From Burkholderiales bacterium (lineage in GTDB: Bacteria > Pseudomonadota > Gammaproteobacteria > Burkholderiales > Burkholderiaceae_C), in assembly GCA_026400105.1 (NCBI GenBank), contig JAPLPQ010000088.1, positions 1-33,424 on the forward strand: a stretch of 33,424 nucleotides of DNA, read 5' to 3'. The notes beneath the pieces were generated by a model that searched no databases, was not told the DNA's origin, and worked only from the letters and a program-made list of their open reading frames with translations. Position 1 is the stretch's first letter, and the number at the start of each line of letters is the position of its first letter. The position numbers and the translations under genes are program-made. Shown here one piece after another: positions 8,058 through 14,725 of the stretch.

Positions 8058-8852
8058 TCAGGCCTTCTGCACCTTGGCCGCCTTGCCTTCGAGGAAGGCG
8101 CGCACGCGGGCCTTGGCCTCGGGCGCCGATTGCGCGATCGAGGACATCAGCGCCTCGGTGAACAGGCCATGGTCGGCCGGCTGCTCGGCGATGCGCGGCA
8201 GCGCATGCATCAGCGCGTAGTTGGTCAGCGGGGCATTGGTGGCGATGCGGGTCGCCAGCTCGATGGCCTTGTCGAGCGCGCTGCCGGTCGGCACCAGATA
8301 CTGCGCCAGGCCGATGCGCTCGCCATTGACGGCGTCGTGGACGCGGCCGGTCAGCATCATGTCGGTCATGCGGGCCACGCCGATCAGCTTGGGGATGCGC
8401 ACCGAACCGCCGCCGCCGACGAAGATGCCGCGCGTGCCCTCGGGCAGGGCAAAGAAGGCCGACTCGTCGGCGACGCGGATATGGCAGGCACTCGCCAGCT
8501 CCAGGCCGCCGCCGACCACGGCGCCATGCAGCGCCGCGACCACCGGGACCGTGCCCTTCTCGACGCATTCGAGCGCGCTGTGCCACAGGCGGGAATGCTG
8601 CACGCCTTCGCCGGCATCGCGCTCCTGCAGCTCGGACAGGTCCAGGCCGGCGCAGAAATGATCGCCCTCGCCGTGGATGACGGCCGCGCGCGCCTCCTTG
8701 GGCAGGTTCTGGAAGATGTCGCGCAAGGCCAGGATCAGGCCATCGTTGAGCGCATTGCGCTTGGCCGGGCGGCACAGGCGGATCAGGGCGACGCTGCCGC
8801 GCATTTCCAGTTGCACGGGGTCCTGGACGGAAGGGGTGGACAAGTGGCTCAT
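8058..8852 (-). CDS. Enoyl-CoA hydratase (crotonase family)
   Basis: 264 residues. Both crotonase catalytic acids are in place: Glu118 in GGGLELA and Glu138 in ALPEGTRG, followed by the glycine-rich IFVGGGGSVRIPKLIG segment. The oxyanion-hole region (HFCAGLDLSEL, 65-75) is normal. It should hydrate an aryl-propenoyl-CoA to the 3-hydroxy thioester. It lacks the WCCGGGF-type segment of feruloyl-CoA hydratase-lyase, so a hydration-only role is more likely. It is the first gene of the operon and is divergent from the TRAP receptor gene across a 259-base regulatory region. The substrate is inferred from the neighbouring ligase. Confidence 0.9.
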   Translation of the reverse strand: MSHLSTPSVQDPVQLEMRGSVALIRLCRPAKRNALNDGLILALRDIFQNLPKEARAAVIHGEGDHFCAGLDLSELQERDAGEGVQHSRLWHSALECVEKGTVPVVAALHGAVVGGGLELASACHIRVADESAFFALPEGTRGIFVGGGGSVRIPKLIGVARMTDMMLTGRVHDAVNGERIGLAQYLVPTGSALDKAIELATRIATNAPLTNYALMHALPRIAEQPADHGLFTEALMSSIAQSAPEAKARVRAFLEGKAAKVQKA

Positions 8853-8880
8853 GATCGACTCGGCTGGAAGTTGAAGAACA

Positions 8881-8956
8881 GACTACAAGTTATGTTTGAT
8901 AACTTTATGTTCTCATGCCTTGGTCTGGTTTTTGATTGGGGTTAACCCTTGTAGTC
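8881..8956. promoter_or_regulatory. Divergent control region with facing GACTACAAG repeats and two palindromes
   Basis: The 9-base arm GACTACAAG at 8881-8889 recurs exactly inverted as CTTGTAGTC at 8948-8956. Each arm runs directly into a palindrome: AAGTTAT-5-ATAACTT at 8887-8905 and GGGTTAACCC at 8939-8948. The arrangement lies 29 bases upstream of the hydratase start and about 155 bases upstream of the TRAP receptor start. It looks like two operator sites bound in opposite orientation by a dimeric regulator, perhaps the operon's own MarR protein. The repeats are seen directly; the regulator is inferred. Confidence 0.55.
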
Positions 8957-8969
8957 GCAAATTTCTAGG

Positions 8970-9055
8970 TTTTTGCCGTTTTCTTAGGCAATTGCACGGC
9001 AAAACCCGCGCTCAATCGCTGCCTAGGGGAAAACCCCAGCATTTCAACCCTGGGG
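8970..9055 (+). other. Leader region of the TRAP receptor gene with several potential stem-loops
   Basis: TTTTGCCG (8971-8978) pairs with CGGCAAAA (8997-9004) across 18 bases. Downstream, GGGG (9026-9029) can pair with CCCC (9034-9037) around an AAAA loop, or that same CCCCAG (9034-9039) can pair with CTGGGG (9050-9055). The last two are mutually exclusive. No T-tract follows, so transcription termination is not indicated; a role in messenger stability or as protein sites is possible. AT-rich DNA at 9061-9090 may hold the promoter, but no good -35/-10 pair was found. Confidence 0.3.
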
Positions 9056-9111
9056 CCAGGCGCAGAATAACGATATTAGAAATAACCTTAAAAAGACCAA
9101 AAGGTGCGCCC

Positions 9112-10209
9112 ATGAAATCCACTCTCAGCCACAAGTTCCAGTCGACTGCGACTCCCCGCTGGCGCTCGACCTCGAGCCAGCTGCTCGCCGGCCTGAGCCT
9201 GGCGCTGCCGGCCCTGTTCGGCGCCGCAGCGGCCCAGGCCCAGACCGTCACGATCAAGTTCTCGCATTTCCTGCCGGCGAACTCGGGCTTCAACCAGAAG
9301 GTGGCGCTGCCCTGGTGCGCCGCGATCGAGAAGGATTCGGGCGGCAAGATGAAATGCCAGCTCTACCCCTCGCTCGCGCTCGGCGGCACGCCGGCACAAC
9401 TGGCCGACCAGGTCAAGAACGGCGTGGCCGACGTGGTCTGGACCTCGCCGAGCTACTCGACCGGGCGCTTTCCGCGCACCGAGGCGCTCGAGCTGCCGTT
9501 CACGCTGCCGGGCGACGGCCTGGCCGCCTCGCGCGCGATGTGGGACTATGTCCAGCAGCACGCGCTGACCGATTTCAAGGACTTCAAGCTGCTGGCCATC
9601 CACAGCGGCGGCAACAGCGTGATCAGCACCGCCAGCAAGCCGATCCTGTCGGCCGACGACATCAAGGGGCTCAAGCTACGCAGCCCGTCGCGCTTTGCCG
9701 CCCTGTTCCTGTCCAGCCTGGGCAGCACCCCGGTCAACATGCCGCTGGCCCAGGTGACCGAGGGCATCTCCAAGGGCGTGATCGACGGCGCCATGATCCC
9801 GTGGGAAGTGCTGCCGGCGATCAAGGTCGACGAGGTCACCAAGTACCACATGGAAGGCATGGCGCACCAGCCCGGCTTCATCCAGACGCCGATGGCGGTC
9901 ATGATGAACAAGGCCAAGTACGACAGCCTGGCGCCCGAACTCAAGGCCGTGATCGACAAGCACAGCGGCCAGGCCCTGGTCGACCTGACTGGCAAGGCCT
10001 GGGACGAAGGCATTGCCGACACGCGCAAGAAGCTGGCCGCCCAGGGCAACAAGACCCTGATGATCAAGGACGCCGACTACAACGCGATGAAGAAGACCAC
10101 GGCTTCGGTCGAGGCCGACTGGATCAAGCAGGCCAATGCCCGCGGTCTGGACGGCGGCCAGCTGGCCGCGGCCGTCCACAGCATCGGCAGCAAGTACCTC
10201 GGCAAGTGA
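9112..10209 (+). CDS. dctP: TRAP transporter solute-binding protein (DctP family), no adjacent permease
   Basis: 365 residues from the ATG preceded by AAGGTG; an open extension of 72 codons upstream has no signal peptide and is not used. Residues 1-44 form a long Sec-type signal ending AAAAQAQ. The mature part begins VTIKFSHFLPANS, and the family signature GLKLRSPSRF holds the Arg that grips the substrate carboxylate. Cys69 and Cys82 lie 13 residues apart, and the same pair occurs in the second DctP of this window. It would bind a carboxylic acid in the periplasm for a DctQM permease. No membrane subunits adjoin it, so it may use the dctQM genes at 12836-14637. It is divergent from the phenylpropanoid operon, which suggests an aromatic acid ligand. 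Confidence 0.92.
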   Translation: MKSTLSHKFQSTATPRWRSTSSQLLAGLSLALPALFGAAAAQAQTVTIKFSHFLPANSGFNQKVALPWCAAIEKDSGGKMKCQLYPSLALGGTPAQLADQVKNGVADVVWTSPSYSTGRFPRTEALELPFTLPGDGLAASRAMWDYVQQHALTDFKDFKLLAIHSGGNSVISTASKPILSADDIKGLKLRSPSRFAALFLSSLGSTPVNMPLAQVTEGISKGVIDGAMIPWEVLPAIKVDEVTKYHMEGMAHQPGFIQTPMAVMMNKAKYDSLAPELKAVIDKHSGQALVDLTGKAWDEGIADTRKKLAAQGNKTLMIKDADYNAMKKTTASVEADWIKQANARGLDGGQLAAAVHSIGSKYLGK

Positions 10210-10244
10210 ACCCGGCGCGGGACCCAACTCCCGCGTGATGCCCC

Positions 10245-10270
10245 GGCCCGGCCTGCTTGCAGGTCGGGCC
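10245..10270 (+). terminator. Probable terminator after the TRAP receptor gene
   Basis: GGCCCG (10245-10250) and CGGGCC (10265-10270) form the base of a stem that continues as CCTG/CAGG around a CTTG loop with one mismatch. It is followed by a T-rich but imperfect tract (TTGGTCTTG). It lies 36 bases after the receptor stop and before the promoter of the MarR gene. Confidence 0.55.
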
Positions 10271-10309
10271 TTGGTCTTGACTGGGCCAGCCTGACATCAG
10301 GGTAAGCAC

Positions 10310-10333
10310 TTAGTTGCGTGCGCAACCAACTAA
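10310..10333. promoter_or_regulatory. Palindromic operator upstream of the second MarR gene
   Basis: TTAGTTG (10310-10316) is mirrored by CAACTAA (10327-10333), and an inner palindrome TTGCG-TG-CGCAA (10314-10325) overlaps it. Such TAGTTG...CAACTA elements are typical MarR-family operators. It begins 57 bases before the MarR ATG, where it would cover the promoter, so autorepression and control of the downstream monooxygenase are likely. The palindrome is seen; binding is inferred. Confidence 0.6.
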
Positions 10334-10366
10334 TACTAGAATTCGTGGCAAGACAGGACGCCATCC

Positions 10367-10846
10367 ATGACCCGCCCACCCCATAGCACCCACCCCGCAC
10401 CGGCGCCAGCGCAAGAGCCGTCGCTCGAGCGCACGCTGACCTACCGGCTGCATCTGCTGCACAAGCTGACCGACCATGACAGCCAGCATGCCTACCCCCG
10501 GGAGGCCGGCCTGTCGCTCAGCGACGGCCGCTGCCTGGCGACCATCGGCAGCTTCGAGCCGCTGTCGGTCAAGGATCTGGCGCAGCAGGCCAACCTGAAC
10601 AAGGGCCAGGCCAGCCGCGCCGCCCAGGCCCTGGTCGAACTGGGCCTGGTGCGCAAGCAGCACGACAGCGTCGACGCCCGCGGCGTGGTGCTGACGCTGA
10701 CCGAGTCCGGCCGCCAGGCCTTCGCGCGCACCATGGTCCTGGTCAACAAGCGCAACCAGGAAATCTTCGGCTGCCTGAACGCCGACGAGCAGGCCAGCCT
10801 GAGCGCCTTGTTCGACCGCCTGATCCAGCATTCCCTTCGATCCTGA
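10367..10846 (+). CDS. MarR-family transcriptional regulator
   Basis: 159 residues with an N-terminal Pro-rich tail of about 20 residues. The winged helix runs from about residue 50 to 115: SVKDLAQQANLNKGQASRAA contains the second helix and the recognition helix, and the wing is formed by HDSVDARGVVLTLTESG (99-115). A palindromic operator lies just upstream. The FAD monooxygenase gene begins 21 bases after its stop, so the two are almost certainly cotranscribed. The expected role is an aromatic-acid-responsive repressor of the monooxygenase and perhaps of the TRAP genes; the ligand is unknown. It is not closely similar to the MarR protein at 209-760 outside the fold. Confidence 0.9.
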   Translation: MTRPPHSTHPAPAPAQEPSLERTLTYRLHLLHKLTDHDSQHAYPREAGLSLSDGRCLATIGSFEPLSVKDLAQQANLNKGQASRAAQALVELGLVRKQHDSVDARGVVLTLTESGRQAFARTMVLVNKRNQEIFGCLNADEQASLSALFDRLIQHSLRS

Positions 10847-10867
10847 ACGTTCCACCCGAGACAGACC

Positions 10868-12559
10868 ATGCACCAACCGACCACCGAAGCCCGCCCTTCC
10901 ATCTACTACCAGTACCAGGTGTTCCAGCCCTGGCTAGCGTCCCGGCATCCGGCCCAGCAACGGCAGAAAGTCGTGATCGTCGGCTCCGGCCCGTCGGGCA
11001 TGGTGACGGCGCTGGAGCTGGCGCGTCACGGCGTGGCCAGCGTGGTGCTGAGCGCCGAACTGCAGTTCTCGCAGGGCAGCCGCGCGATCTGCTTCACCCG
11101 CCGCTCGATGGAAATCCTGCAGCAAGTCGGCGTGGCCGACCGCATGACCGAAGGCGGCCTGCCCTGGCGCTTCGGCAACTCGTTCTACCGCGGCCAGCGC
11201 GTGTTCCGCATGGAAGCGCCGCACGACCCGGACGACCGCTTCTTCCCGATCATCAACGTGCAGCAGCAGTACATGGAGGAATACCTCCATGACGCCTGCC
11301 AGGCCAACCCGCTGATCGACTTCCGCTGGGGCAACAAGGTGGTCCAGGTCGAGCAGCAGGCAGGCTATGCCCGGGTCACCGTCGACACGCCCGAGGGCGA
11401 GTACCAGCTCGAGAGCGACTGGGTGGTCGCGGCTGACGGCGGCCGTTCGCCGATCCGTACCGCGATGGAGCTGCAGATGGAAGGCGCCTCCTACGAGGGC
11501 TTCTTCGTGATCGCCGACATCCGGATCGACCTGCCACTGCCGACCGAACGGCTGGCCTATTTCGACCCCGAATGGAATCCGGGCAACACCATTTTGATGC
11601 ACCGCGAGCCCAACGGCATCTGGCGCGTCGACTACCAGCTGCCCGAGGGCGAGACGCCCGAGCAAGCGCTGCGCCCCGAGTCGCTGAAACAGCGCATCGA
11701 CGCCCAGCTCGAGATGATCGGCTTTGGCGGCACGCCCTGGGAGATGGACTGGAGCTCGGTCTACTCGGCCCGCACCCTGACCCTGCCCGACTATGTGCAT
11801 GGCAGCGTGATCTTCACCGGCGACGCCGCCCACCTGCTGCCGATCTTCGGCGTGCGCGGCGCCAACACCGCGTTCCAGGACGCGCAGTCGCTGGGCTGGC
11901 AGCTGGCCCATGCGATCAAGGGCCTGGGCGGCCAGCAGCTGCTGGCCAACTACAGCGCCGAGCGCGTCGGCGCGGCGCGCGAGATCATCGCCGAGGCCGG
12001 CAAGAGTACCCGCTTCATGACGCCGCCGGCTGGCGGCTTCCAGCTGCTGCGCGACGCCGTGCTGTCGCTGTCGCTGACGCAGGAATTCGTGCGCCCGCTC
12101 TACCACTGGCGCACCTCGCGTCCGCATGAGTACAGCCACTCGATGCTCAACAGCCGCGGCGACGACAACGGCCTGTTCAAGGCCGGCCCGGCGCATGGCG
12201 CGCCGCCGCAGAACGTCCGGCTGGCGGCCAACGACTTCCTGCTCGACCACCTGGGCGGCGGCTTCGACCTGCTCTACTTCACTGAAGGCCAGGCGATTTC
12301 CCCCGCGCTGCAGGCGGTGGTCGATGCGGCCCGCGCCAAGGGCGTGACGCTGCGCGTGACTGCCGTCGGCGCCACCCAGCCGGTGGCCGGTGCCGACCAG
12401 ACCTTTGCCGATGCCGACGGCCATTTGCGCGCCCGCTACGGCGTGCAGGCCAGCGGTGCGGCCTACCTGCTGCGCCCCGACCAGCATGTCTGCGCGCGCT
12501 GGCTGACGCTCGACGCCGTGCGCCTGCAAGCCGCCCTCAACGCCGCCCTGCCCCAGTAA
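10868..12559 (+). CDS. FAD-dependent aromatic monooxygenase (MhpA-like)
   Basis: 563 residues. It has the three group A flavoprotein hydroxylase motifs: dinucleotide fold GSGPSG (39-44), the DG motif VVAADGGRSPIR (186-197) and the GD motif FTGDAAHLLPIFGVRGAN (316-333). A Tyr-rich N-terminal extension (IYYQYQVFQPW) precedes the fold, and a thioredoxin-like C-terminal domain covers about 430-563. Such enzymes use NAD(P)H and O2 to hydroxylate a phenolic ring. The closest well-known relative by overall look is 3-(3-hydroxyphenyl)propionate hydroxylase, but the substrate cannot be fixed from sequence. It follows the MarR gene and is followed 12 bases later by a DUF2783 gene, a pairing I recall for this enzyme group. 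No ring-cleavage dioxygenase is nearby. Confidence 0.88.
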   Translation: MHQPTTEARPSIYYQYQVFQPWLASRHPAQQRQKVVIVGSGPSGMVTALELARHGVASVVLSAELQFSQGSRAICFTRRSMEILQQVGVADRMTEGGLPWRFGNSFYRGQRVFRMEAPHDPDDRFFPIINVQQQYMEEYLHDACQANPLIDFRWGNKVVQVEQQAGYARVTVDTPEGEYQLESDWVVAADGGRSPIRTAMELQMEGASYEGFFVIADIRIDLPLPTERLAYFDPEWNPGNTILMHREPNGIWRVDYQLPEGETPEQALRPESLKQRIDAQLEMIGFGGTPWEMDWSSVYSARTLTLPDYVHGSVIFTGDAAHLLPIFGVRGANTAFQDAQSLGWQLAHAIKGLGGQQLLANYSAERVGAAREIIAEAGKSTRFMTPPAGGFQLLRDAVLSLSLTQEFVRPLYHWRTSRPHEYSHSMLNSRGDDNGLFKAGPAHGAPPQNVRLAANDFLLDHLGGGFDLLYFTEGQAISPALQAVVDAARAKGVTLRVTAVGATQPVAGADQTFADADGHLRARYGVQASGAAYLLRPDQHVCARWLTLDAVRLQAALNAALPQ

Positions 12560-12571
12560 GAGGAAAAAACC

Positions 12572-12763
12572 ATGACCACATCAAACACACTGACGATCGA
12601 CGGCCTGGAAACCGTCTACGACGCCCTGGCCAGCGCCATCGACCAGGCCGGCCAGGACAAGACCGAACTGTTCCTGGTCAAGCTCGCGCTGCTCAACGCC
12701 AATGCGCTGGGTGATGCCGAACTGTTCCAGCAGCAGCTCCAAGCCGCCCTGCTCGACCTGTAA
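12572..12763 (+). CDS. Small DUF2783-family protein
   Basis: 63 residues, with a good AGAGGAAA ribosome-binding site. It is predicted to be mostly helical, acidic and without a signal or membrane segment. The layout (short strand, then VYDALASAIDQA, then FLVKLALLNANALGD) fits DUF2783, a family of unknown function found next to FAD-dependent aromatic monooxygenases. It starts 12 bases after the monooxygenase stop and ends just before a strong terminator, so it is the last gene of a three-gene unit. It could be an accessory or stabilising partner of the monooxygenase; that is only inferred from the recurring pairing. Confidence 0.8.
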   Translation: MTTSNTLTIDGLETVYDALASAIDQAGQDKTELFLVKLALLNANALGDAELFQQQLQAALLDL

Positions 12764-12779
12764 TTCCGACCTGCCAGAC

Positions 12780-12820
12780 CCCAAAAAAAAGAGGCCCGTC
12801 AAGGGCCTCTTTTTTTTGGG
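12780..12820. terminator. Strong bidirectional intrinsic terminator
   Basis: A perfect stem GAGGCCC / GGGCCTC (12791-12797 and 12803-12809) with a GTCAA loop is flanked by eight A on the left and eight T on the right, with CCC and GGG outside. It therefore works on both strands. It closes the MarR-monooxygenase-DUF2783 unit from the left and the dctPQM operon from the right, whose last stop codon is 15 bases away. Confidence 0.95.
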
Positions 12821-12835
12821 ATGAAGAAGTCCAGC

Positions 12836-14155
12836 CTAGCTGGCGAACTGCACCAGCCAGAGCGGCACGATCGGGAAGAACAGGAACAGCATGGTGCGCA
12901 GCACGTCGCTGATCAGGAAGGGCATCACGCCCTTGTAGCTCTCGGCCATCGGCACCGTCTGCGCCATGCCGTTGACGACATAGACGTTCAGGCCCACGGG
13001 CGGAGCGATCAGCCCGAAGCCCACCGTCATCAGCACCATGATGCCGAACCAGATCGCGACCATGTCCTTGGGCATGCCGAAGTCCAGGCCCATCACCATC
13101 GGGAAGAAGATCGGCACCGTCAGCAACAGCATCGACATCTCGTCCATCACGGCGCCGAGCGCGACATAGAACAACAGGATCGCGGTGATCACCATCAGCG
13201 GCGGCAGGCCCCAGCCACCCACGAGACCGGCGAGCTGATTCGGCACCTGGGTCATCGCCAGCGCCGCGTTCATGGTGTCGGCACCGATGAAGATCAGGAA
13301 GATCATGGCCGCGCTGGCCGCCGTGCCGAGGAAGCAGTCCATCAGCTTGGCGACGGTCATCTCGCGCTTGAAGATCGCGATCAGCAGGGTCGAGGCCGCG
13401 CCGACGGCAGCACCTTCGGTCGGGGTGAAGAAGCCGCCATAGATGCCGCCGAACACGAGCGAGAAGATCGTGATGATGGGCAGCACGCCGATGACCTTGG
13501 CCAGCGTCATGGGTTCGCGGTTGGGATCGACCTCGGGCGCCTGGCCCGGCACCACGCGCACGTAGATCGCCACTGCCAGAATGTAGCCGAACAGCGCGAT
13601 TAGTCCAGGCACCACCGCGGCGGCGAACAGCTTGGAGATGTTCTGCTCGGTCAGGATGGCGTAGATCACCAGCACCACCGAAGGCGGCAGCTGGATGCCC
13701 AGCGTGCCGCCAGCGGCCAGCGTGCCCGTGGCCAGGCGGCCGGAGTAGCCGTGGCGCTTCATCTCGGGCAATGCCACGCCGGTGATGGTCGCGGCGGTGG
13801 CAACCGAGGAACCGCTGATGGCACCGAAGGCCGCGCAAGCCAGCAGCGAAGCCATGGCCAGGCCGCCCCGAAAGCGCCCCATGACCGCCGCAGCAAAGGA
13901 GAACAGGTCCTTGCTGATGCCGCCCTTGGTGGCGAAATAGCCCATCAGGATGAAGAGCGGAATCACCGACAGGTCATAGCCCGCGAAGCGCGCGAAGGCC
14001 TGGGTGTTCATGAAGCCGGCAAAGGGCAGCCAGCCGGCCTGCAGGATGTAGCCGGTGGCGCCAGCCAGGAACATGCTGATGGCGATCGGCAGCCGGATCG
14101 CCATGAAAACCAGCATGCCGCCGAAAATGATGCCGGCCAATTCAATGGGGGTCAT
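12836..14155 (-). CDS. dctM: TRAP transporter large permease subunit (DctM)
   Basis: 439 residues, very hydrophobic, with about a dozen membrane segments. DctM-type features include the N-terminal MTPIELAGIIFGGMLVFMAI segment, the loop GAISGSSVATAATITGVALPEM and the repeat GTLGIQLPPSVVLVIYAI; the second half carries the matching GFGLIAPPVGLNVYVVN. It is the sodium-coupled translocating subunit in the inner membrane. Its ATG overlaps the dctQ stop by four bases (ATGA), indicating translational coupling. The operon ends at the bidirectional terminator. The substrate is set by the binding protein and is likely a carboxylate, possibly aromatic given the surrounding genes. Confidence 0.95.
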   Translation of the reverse strand: MTPIELAGIIFGGMLVFMAIRLPIAISMFLAGATGYILQAGWLPFAGFMNTQAFARFAGYDLSVIPLFILMGYFATKGGISKDLFSFAAAVMGRFRGGLAMASLLACAAFGAISGSSVATAATITGVALPEMKRHGYSGRLATGTLAAGGTLGIQLPPSVVLVIYAILTEQNISKLFAAAVVPGLIALFGYILAVAIYVRVVPGQAPEVDPNREPMTLAKVIGVLPIITIFSLVFGGIYGGFFTPTEGAAVGAASTLLIAIFKREMTVAKLMDCFLGTAASAAMIFLIFIGADTMNAALAMTQVPNQLAGLVGGWGLPPLMVITAILLFYVALGAVMDEMSMLLLTVPIFFPMVMGLDFGMPKDMVAIWFGIMVLMTVGFGLIAPPVGLNVYVVNGMAQTVPMAESYKGVMPFLISDVLRTMLFLFFPIVPLWLVQFAS

Positions 14156-14637
14156 GGGGTGAGCTCTTTTTGTAGGGATTCAAAGCCGAAAACCGTCTGG
14201 GTCAAGCCGATCAGCGCGGTCACGATGAAGGGGGGCACCATGGCGGCATAGACGATCCACTCGGGAAAGCCCATCAGCATGGTCTGGGAGCCGGCGTTGT
14301 AGGCATTGACGCCGCCGATCGAGACCCGCCAGGCCAGGAAGACAAACACCAAGCTCAGCATCAGGGCGCCGAAGCGGTCGAGCTTGGCGTTGGCCGCGTC
14401 GCTCAGGCCGGTGGTGAAGAAATCGACAATGATGTGGCCCTGGCGCGCCTGCGCCAGCGGCATGAACAGGGCGATCGCCGCGCCGGTCGAGACCGCGGTC
14501 AGCTCGAAGGCGCCGACCATCGACTCGCCGACGAAGTTGCGCATGATCAGGTTGTAGCAGGTGACCAGGGTGATCAGGGTCAGCAGCAAACCGGCCAGGA
14601 TGGCGCACAGCTTGGCCAACATACCGAGTATTCGCAC
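14152..14637 (-). CDS. dctQ: TRAP transporter small permease subunit (DctQ)
   Basis: 161 residues with four predicted membrane helices (about 6-28, 47-65, 86-106 and 127-150), the normal DctQ topology. The RNFVGESMVGAFEL segment after helix 1 and the QARQGHIIVDFF segment after helix 2 are family landmarks. The start is a GTG with GGAG eight bases upstream; the next in-frame ATG at codon 6 has no comparable site. It pairs with DctM to form the membrane part of the transporter. An 88-base gap with a hairpin separates it from dctP. Confidence 0.93.
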   Translation of the reverse strand: MRILGMLAKLCAILAGLLLTLITLVTCYNLIMRNFVGESMVGAFELTAVSTGAAIALFMPLAQARQGHIIVDFFTTGLSDAANAKLDRFGALMLSLVFVFLAWRVSIGGVNAYNAGSQTMLMGFPEWIVYAAMVPPFIVTALIGLTQTVFGFESLQKELTP

Positions 14638-14673
14638 GATAAAAGCTCCAATAGCATGGAAGTCAAAGAAACA

Positions 14674-14709
14674 ACACCACGCGGAAGCTTGGGGCCCCCG
14701 GCGTGGTGT
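14674..14709 (-). other. Intercistronic stem-loop between dctP and dctQ
   Basis: ACACCACGC (14674-14682) pairs perfectly with GCGTGGTGT (14701-14709), leaving an 18-base loop that itself contains a GGGGCCCC core. On the coding (minus) strand it is followed by a broken T-run (TTGTTTCTTTG). It would form after the dctP stop and before the dctQ ribosome-binding site, so it may act as a partial terminator or messenger-stabilising element giving more receptor than permease. Confidence 0.6.
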
Positions 14710-14725
14710 CGGCTCGCAATCAGGA

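Noticed and set aside
8058-8852. Feruloyl-CoA hydratase-lyase (vanillin-forming Ech)
   Set aside because: It sits beside a feruloyl-CoA synthase, but the active-site segment (GGGLELA, ALPEGTRG) is that of an ordinary hydratase and the lyase landmarks are missing.
14152-14155. Frameshift or fusion between dctQ and dctM
   Set aside because: The four-base ATGA overlap is ordinary translational coupling; both proteins are full length and fused forms are not needed.
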